From Actinomycetes bacterium (lineage in GTDB: Bacteria; Actinomycetota; Acidimicrobiia; Acidimicrobiales; Palsa-688), in NCBI GenBank assembly GCA_021808665.1, contig JAKBBA010000059.1:1-20223 (forward strand): a stretch of DNA of 20,223 nt, written 5' to 3'. Shown here piece by piece: positions 16,072 through 20,223 of the stretch. The translations under genes were made by a program, and so were the position numbers. Below the pieces are notes generated by a model that was given only the letters and a program-made list of their open reading frames with translations, was not told the DNA's origin and made no database searches. The stretch's first letter is position 1. Each line of letters starts with the position of its first letter.

Positions 16072-16743
16072 ATGACCGCTCAGATGAACAAGGATGAGGC
16101 CGGTGGCGCCGTCGTTGCAGCAGCACGGCATCTTTTCGCATCTGGAGTAATGTCCCACAGCGGGCACGCAAACCTGAGCGTCAGGTTGAGCGATGATCGC
16201 TTCGCGTTGACGACGACGGGGATAGTTAGAGATCTTAGGCCCGATCAGCTTGCGACGCTGAATCTCCGTGGCGACATTGTGGAAGGCGACCTTGCTTCTG
16301 AGAACGCAGAGATTGTCTCCATGCACGCCGTCGTCTACAGCGCACGCCCGGCTGTAGGAGCGATCATCCATACTCATTCTCCTTCTGCGACCGCTTTTGC
16401 TCTCGCTAACCGGGAGTTGCCGTGTCGAGCGGAGCCTCTGCTGCGCTTCGGCCAGGCTGAGGATATTCCGGTGGTCGGGTGGGGGCCCCGAGGCTCGGAC
16501 GTGTCGGTGAAAGGCATCGCAGCCGCCTTGCAAGAGCATCCGACGACGAACGCAGTGCTGCTCGCCAACCACGGGTTGCTCGTCTTCGGACCGGATCCGA
16601 TTTCTGCAGCCCGGCTGGTAGTGGCAATTGAGGAGGCTGCTGAGGCCGAGATCGCTGCGAGTGCCTTAGGGGGTGCTGTCGACTTTCCAGCCGGTGCGCT
16701 CCAGCAGGTCCGTGAGTCCATGGCGAGGGTTGGCAGTGTCTGA
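16072..16743 (+). CDS. class II aldolase/adducin family protein
   Basis: A 223-aa cytoplasmic enzyme of the FucA/RhaD/AraD fold, which uses a zinc ion to cleave or epimerise small sugar phosphates or related hydroxy-acids. The zinc ligands are seen as HTH (His100, His102) in GAIIHTHSPSATAFA and His167 in LLANHGLLVFG. GHANLSVRL (about 31-39) matches the phosphate-binding GNxSxR loop and LTTTG follows it. The usual acidic catalytic residue would be in the SENAE stretch (76-80), but spacing to the following MHAVVY is one longer than in FucA. ATG at 16072 has a GGAGG site; the longer frame from 15982 has none. Substrate cannot be told. The next gene overlaps its end by 8 bases. Confidence 0.9.
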   Translation: MTAQMNKDEAGGAVVAAARHLFASGVMSHSGHANLSVRLSDDRFALTTTGIVRDLRPDQLATLNLRGDIVEGDLASENAEIVSMHAVVYSARPAVGAIIHTHSPSATAFALANRELPCRAEPLLRFGQAEDIPVVGWGPRGSDVSVKGIAAALQEHPTTNAVLLANHGLLVFGPDPISAARLVVAIEEAAEAEIAASALGGAVDFPAGALQQVRESMARVGSV

Positions 16744-17158
16744 GCAGCGCCAGTCTCAGCAGGTCGACTCTGAACAGGTCGAGCCTCAGCGCGCGGAGGC
16801 GATCCGGCAGCGGTACCGGCAGGTTTTCGGGGCAGTGCCGCCAGGAATCGAGAATCGTATTGCCCTGGGCGAATCGACCGGCCGAATCGTGGCTGTGGAG
16901 ACGGTAGAGGAGCTTAGGCGGGTGCTGCTTGCAGAAAACCACCTCGGGGCCAGGGTCCAGCAGCTTGTGCATTTTGCCCAGTTGATCGCTCTTGGCCGGG
17001 AAGGCCCGGCTCGACTTCACGCTAGAGGAGCGCTGCGAGCCGGAGCATCCGTCGCTGATCTTGTTGGAGTGGCGGAGACGTCCCTTATCACTTCGGGGAT
17101 GCCCGCCTACGGCTCTGCGATCGATATCATCGCAGACCTCGCAGGGGAGCCGGCCTGA
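16736..17158 (+). CDS. carboxymuconolactone decarboxylase-like protein, cysteine-free
   Basis: A 140-aa helical protein of the CMD/AhpD superfamily. The core LVHFAQLIALGREGPARLHARGALRAGAS, followed by ADLVGVAETSLITSGMPAYGSAIDII, matches the CMD domain, with His in the RLHARGAL helix. The protein has no cysteine at all, so it cannot be an AhpD-type peroxidase with a CxxC site; a decarboxylase or lactone-handling role like PcaC is closer. The N-terminal 25 residues are Gln/Glu-rich. The GTG at 16736 lies inside the end of the aldolase gene (8-base overlap), indicating coupled translation and a shared pathway. Which pathway is not visible. Confidence 0.85.
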   Translation: MSEQRQSQQVDSEQVEPQRAEAIRQRYRQVFGAVPPGIENRIALGESTGRIVAVETVEELRRVLLAENHLGARVQQLVHFAQLIALGREGPARLHARGALRAGASVADLVGVAETSLITSGMPAYGSAIDIIADLAGEPA

Positions 17159-17234
17159 GCCGACTTAGGTGACCCGGAGGTTCTCTCGACGGCTTTTTGC
17201 TAGCGTAGGAACCTTAGGCGATGAAGGCTCGACG

Positions 17235-17756
17235 ATGACGGCAGAGCGGCGCAACCGATCAGATGTGTGCCAGCAGGAGTCCAGCAACGAGCGAGTTGCG
17301 GCCCGCGAGGAGGAGTCCGAAGCCGGCTCTCATGGTCCCGATGGGATCGGGTTCCTGCTAGGTGTGGCCCACAGGGCTCGCAGGAGAAGGTGGGAGTCGG
17401 AGCTGGCGGACCTCGGGTTGACGGCTCCTCAGGCAGCTGTGCTCAGGGTGGTTGCAGCCCAGCCGGGTATGGGTGTCCGAAATATCGCCCGGCGGCTGGG
17501 GACCGACCCGATGAATGCCCAGCGCATAGCTGAAGGTCTCATCTCGTCGGGTCTCTGCTTGGCAGGCCGTGATCCTCTTGACTCTCGCCGGCGACCTCTT
17601 TCTGTGACAACCAAAGGGGCTCGGGTCGCCGCTGAGGTCTCGAGCCGGGCGCGCCGGTCAGAGTTTTTGATCGCCGAGATCCTGGGAAGTGACGCCTACA
17701 AGGGATTGATGGAAGCGCTCCGCTCGTTGATACGCCTCGAGGAGAGCGATTCGTAG
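17235..17756 (+). CDS. MarR-family transcriptional regulator
   Basis: A 173-aa winged-helix regulator. After a polar, Glu-rich N-terminus of about 40 residues come the first helix (GIGFLLGVAHRARRRRWESELADLGLT), the helix-turn-helix PGMGVRNIARRLGTDPMNAQRIAEGLISSGL and the wing DPLDSRRRPLSVTTKGARVA, which is the typical MarR DxRxxxLxLT element. C-terminal helices for dimerisation follow. ATG at 17235 is chosen; a weak AAGG lies 7 bases upstream, and a TAGCGT box at 17202-17207 could be its -10. Transcribed in the same direction as the aldolase/CMD genes, 76 bases after them, it is a natural candidate for their regulator. Confidence 0.88.
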   Translation: MTAERRNRSDVCQQESSNERVAAREEESEAGSHGPDGIGFLLGVAHRARRRRWESELADLGLTAPQAAVLRVVAAQPGMGVRNIARRLGTDPMNAQRIAEGLISSGLCLAGRDPLDSRRRPLSVTTKGARVAAEVSSRARRSEFLIAEILGSDAYKGLMEALRSLIRLEESDS

Positions 17757-17759
17757 AGC

Positions 17760-17765
17760 TAGATT
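17760..17765 (+). promoter_or_regulatory. -10 box of the small membrane protein gene, probable leaderless start
   Basis: TAGATT is 6 bases before the ATG at 17772 and begins 4 bases after the MarR stop codon; no Shine-Dalgarno site is present. Confidence 0.4.
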
Positions 17766-17771
17766 CGAGGT

Positions 17772-18101
17772 ATGAAGACGAGATGGTTTCGGCTACCGTC
17801 ACTTCTGGCAGCCGCAGGCCTGGTAGGCGGATTCGCAGTAGCCCGGCGAGACGGCAAGCGCCGAGCAGGAGGAGCGGTGTTCGCGGTAGCGGGCGCCGGC
17901 AGCTTTGTCGGGTGGCGGAAAAGTCTTGGGACGTGGCAGGCGCTAGGCCTTCTTGCTCTCTACACTGCAGTGATGGGCGGCTCCCATCCCGTGGCGAAGA
18001 GGATCGGCGCTTGGCCGTCCGTCGCTGCGGCAACGGCAACCGTGTCGGGTGTTTCGGCCCTCGCGATGGGCGCCAAGCGCAAGCCTCAACCGAGCGCCTA
18101 G
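17772..18101 (+). CDS. small membrane protein of unknown function
   Basis: A 109-aa hydrophobic protein that I do not recognise. It has a basic start (MKTRWFR), then about four short hydrophobic stretches: LLAAAGLVGGFAVA (about 11-24), GGAVFAVAGAGSFVGW (about 33-48), WQALGLLALYTAVMGG (about 55-70) and VAAATATVSGVSALAMG (about 84-100). It ends in a basic tail, AKRKPQPSA. Loops carry many Arg and Lys (ARRDGKRRAG), so they probably face the cytoplasm. The clean alternation of hydrophobic and basic segments and the -10 box support a real gene. It sits between the MarR gene and mscR with no visible link to either. Confidence 0.65.
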   Translation: MKTRWFRLPSLLAAAGLVGGFAVARRDGKRRAGGAVFAVAGAGSFVGWRKSLGTWQALGLLALYTAVMGGSHPVAKRIGAWPSVAAATATVSGVSALAMGAKRKPQPSA

Positions 18102-18170
18102 TAATGCTCCCGCAGCGCTCGGCGACTATCTCGTAGGGGGAACGCCCGGTCTCCAGTCGGCAGGTGTGGC

Positions 18171-18176
18171 TACGAT
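18171..18176 (+). promoter_or_regulatory. -10 box of mscR, probable leaderless start
   Basis: TACGAT stands 6 bases before the ATG at 18183. An AGGA between the box and the ATG is only 2 bases from the start, too close for a normal ribosome site. Confidence 0.5.
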
Positions 18177-18182
18177 AGGAAA

Positions 18183-19271
18183 ATGCCGCACGAAGTCAGA
18201 GGTGTCGTAGCTTCTCGTCAAGGTGAGCCGGTGAGCATCCAGCCGATCATCGTCCCAGACCCCGGCCCCGGCGAGGTGTTGGTGGACGTGCAAGCTTGCG
18301 GAGTGTGCCACACTGACCTGCATTACAAGCAAGGCGGCATAAGCGACGACTACCCGTTTCTTTTGGGCCATGAGGCGGCTGGGACGGTCTCCGCAGTTGG
18401 AGATGGAGTGACAGAAGTGTCGCCGGGGGCCTTCGTCGTGTTGAACTGGCGAGCCGTGTGCGGCACGTGCCGGGCGTGCCTCAGAGGACGGCCCCAGTAC
18501 TGCTTCGCAACCAAGAATGCGGAGCAAAAGATGACGCTCGGCGACGGTACCGAACTGTCACCTGCGCTTGGCATCGGAGCGTTCGCGGACAAGACCCTTG
18601 TCGCTGCGGGCCAGTGTACCCCGGTCTCCCCGGCGGCGGACCCTGCAGCGGTAGGCCTCCTGGGTTGCGGTGTGATGGCCGGGCTTGGAGCGGCGATGAT
18701 AACAGGCGCTGTCGCTCCGGGTCACAGCGTGGCGGTATTCGGCTGTGGAGGTGTCGGCGACGCAGCGATCGTAGGGGCAAGGCTGGCGGGTGCAACGACG
18801 GTCATTGCAGTGGACCTCGACGACCGCAAACTCGAATGGGCGAGAGGCTTCGGGGCCACGCACCTTGTTAACGCCTCTGAAATCGACCCGGTGCTTGCCA
18901 TAATAGAAGCTACAGGCGGCTTCGGAGCCGACGTGTGCGTGGAAGCTGTCGGCAGTCCCAAGACCCTGGAGCAGGCGTTCTTCGCTCGGGATCTGGCCGG
19001 TACCGTAGTGCAGGTCGGAGTCCCCACACCACAAATGCGAATGCCCGATCTGGCCATGATCGACTTCTTCGGACGTGGTGGTGCTCTCAAGCCATCTTGG
19101 TATGGTGACTGCCTGCCGAGCCGCGACTTCCCGGCCCTGGTGGACATGTACCTGCAGGGACGCCTTCCGTTGGACGATTTCGTCTCCGAGAGGATCGGCC
19201 TGGAAAATGTCGAGGAAGCGTTCGCGAAAATGTCTCGCGGGGAGGTCCTCCGAAGCGTCGTCATCATCTGA
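18183..19271 (+). CDS. mscR: S-(hydroxymethyl)mycothiol dehydrogenase
   Basis: A 362-aa zinc-dependent alcohol dehydrogenase that oxidises the adduct of formaldehyde and mycothiol with NAD+, removing formaldehyde (and, in mycobacteria, S-nitrosomycothiol). The catalytic zinc ligands are Cys39 in CGVCHTD, His63 in LLGHEAAG and Cys162 in LLGCGVMAG. The structural zinc site is Cys93, 96, 99 and 107 ([15 protein letters not shown]). The Rossmann motif is GCGGVG (187-192), with an Asp-rich VDLDDRK at the end of the next strand indicating NAD preference. [38 protein letters not shown] and [14 protein letters not shown] are characteristic of the mycothiol-dependent type. It implies that the organism makes mycothiol. 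A membrane protein gene starts 7 bases behind. Confidence 0.95.
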   Translation: MPHEVRGVVASRQGEPVSIQPIIVPDPGPGEVLVDVQACGVCHTDLHYKQGGISDDYPFLLGHEAAGTVSAVGDGVTEVSPGAFVVLNWRAVCGTCRACLRGRPQYCFATKNAEQKMTLGDGTELSPALGIGAFADKTLVAAGQCTPVSPAADPAAVGLLGCGVMAGLGAAMITGAVAPGHSVAVFGCGGVGDAAIVGARLAGATTVIAVDLDDRKLEWARGFGATHLVNASEIDPVLAIIEATGGFGADVCVEAVGSPKTLEQAFFARDLAGTVVQVGVPTPQMRMPDLAMIDFFGRGGALKPSWYGDCLPSRDFPALVDMYLQGRLPLDDFVSERIGLENVEEAFAKMSRGEVLRSVVII

Positions 19272-19278
19272 CGCAGGA

Positions 19279-20208
19279 GTGCTCAAGTCCCACGCCTTAG
19301 GAACGCTTCTCGCCATCAGTTCGGTCGTGGCGATAGTCGTGGCGATCAGCGCTGTGGGAAGTCCCTCTCGTGTTTGGACCGTTCTGCGGACCGGAGACTG
19401 GGCTTGGGTCGCCATTGCGTTGGTGGCTTCTTTGACCACCAACGTAGCTTACGCCGTGGCTCTTAAAGGAACGGTGAAAGTGGCGCTCCCGTTGCTGGCC
19501 ACCACCGAACTCGAAGTGGCAATGACCTACTCCAACGTCGTTGTGCCTCTGATCGGTGGCACGGCGCTGCAGATCAGGTTCCTCGAAAGGCAGGGCGTGG
19601 CCCTCCCCTCGGCGGTGACAGCCGGGAGCGTACTGAGCGCCGCCGGCGCAGCGATAAGCGAGCTGCCGCTGTTTCTGATCGCCCTGGCCCTGTCGAAGAA
19701 TGGGATCGCTCTGGGGAGTCTTCCGGTCCGGCGAGTCCTTGAGGTCACCGGGGTGGTGGTCGTGCTGCTCGCTTTGGCCATAGTCGCCGCTGTCGAGCTC
19801 CAGCATGTCCAAGCCAAGTCTCTGAAGCCGATCAAGCTGGGCTTGGCCACGATCGTCGACACGCTGCGCAGCCCGCGTCAGCTGGCTCTGCTGCTCTCGG
19901 GTAAGGCTGGAGCCAGCCTCCTATACGGAGCATGCCTTCTCGCTTGCATCCAGGCTTTCGACGCTGACGTGTCCTACTGGACTGCCCTGGCCGTGTCGAT
20001 AGGCGTGTCGAGCGTGGCGGCGGTCATACCGTTGCCTGGCGGCAATACCGGCGCGGGGACCGTCGGCGTCACCGGCGTGCTCGTCGCACTCGGAGTCAAC
20101 TCTCAGACGGCACTGGCCGTAAGCATCGCCAACCAACTGGCTGTCAACTACATACCGGCTATACCTGGATGGTTCGCCACCAGGGACCTGCTTCACAAAC
20201 TTGTGTGA
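19279..20208 (+). CDS. flippase-like integral membrane protein (UPF0104 / LPG synthase TM domain)
   Basis: A 309-aa protein with about seven or eight hydrophobic segments, from TLLAISSVVAIVVAISAVG to the VAAVIPLPGGNTGAGTVGVTG region. The latter, together with the earlier NVVVPLIGGTALQIRFLERQGVALP, is the signature of the lysylphosphatidylglycerol synthase membrane domain family (also called AglD/UPF0104), which includes lipid flippases. There is no attached aminoacyl-transferase domain. The frame is open far back into mscR, so the start is uncertain: GTG at 19279 is chosen because it opens just before the first membrane segment, although its AGGAG touches the GTG. Only 7 bases after mscR, it is probably on the same mRNA. 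Confidence 0.82.
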   Translation: MLKSHALGTLLAISSVVAIVVAISAVGSPSRVWTVLRTGDWAWVAIALVASLTTNVAYAVALKGTVKVALPLLATTELEVAMTYSNVVVPLIGGTALQIRFLERQGVALPSAVTAGSVLSAAGAAISELPLFLIALALSKNGIALGSLPVRRVLEVTGVVVVLLALAIVAAVELQHVQAKSLKPIKLGLATIVDTLRSPRQLALLLSGKAGASLLYGACLLACIQAFDADVSYWTALAVSIGVSSVAAVIPLPGGNTGAGTVGVTGVLVALGVNSQTALAVSIANQLAVNYIPAIPGWFATRDLLHKLV

Positions 20209-20223
20209 GCTCCACGCGGGACT

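Noticed and set aside
19075..19278. N-terminal extension of the flippase-like protein inside mscR.
   Set aside because: It overlaps well-conserved mscR coding sequence and gives a Cys/Arg/Ser-rich segment with no membrane-protein character.

Overview
The window looks like a stretch of ordinary chromosome from a high-GC actinobacterium. Three things support this: a mycothiol-dependent formaldehyde dehydrogenase (mscR), the actinobacterial form of DapD, and a GH36/Leloir/ABC sugar operon of actinobacterial style. The Thr/Pro-rich linker of the lipoprotein at 12978-13835 resembles those common in Acidimicrobiia; that placement is an inference only. I see no rRNA, tRNA, CRISPR array, IS element or phage gene.

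Left part, 1-7386, minus strand: one compact alpha-galactoside operon. In transcription order it holds a sugar-binding lipoprotein, two ABC permeases, a DeoR-type repressor, galT, galK and the start of a GH36 alpha-galactosidase that runs off the left edge. Five of the six junctions are either short gaps or stop/start overlaps. Together the genes would import an alpha-galactoside, hydrolyse it and send galactose through the Leloir steps to UDP-galactose. No ATP-binding subunit and no galE are present in the window. A 364-bp AT-rich region upstream (7266-7629) carries a TTGACA-type promoter and several inverted and direct repeats that could be operators.

Middle part, 7630-14607: dapD (minus) is divergent from a ferritin-like gene that is followed by an MFS exporter. 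Then come a LapA-domain membrane protein, a doubtful 100-aa ORF, a GH1 beta-glucosidase, a convergent SH3-domain lipoprotein, and a divergent O6-alkylguanine-DNA alkyltransferase.

Right part, 14632-20208, all plus strand: a PaiB-like FMN-binding protein, a flavin reductase, a class II aldolase overlapping a cysteine-free carboxymuconolactone-decarboxylase-like protein, a MarR regulator, a small membrane protein, mscR, and a flippase-like membrane protein 7 bp behind mscR.

The most notable non-coding pattern is a TAnnnT box 6 or 7 bases before the start codon of six separate genes (dapD, the MFS gene, the lipoprotein, ogt, the small membrane protein and mscR). This is the spacing expected of leaderless mRNAs. 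Genes inside or heading the sugar operons instead show Shine-Dalgarno sites. I found no clearly new biological system; the most useful leads are the leaderless set, the operator candidates, and a few unusual gene pairings.
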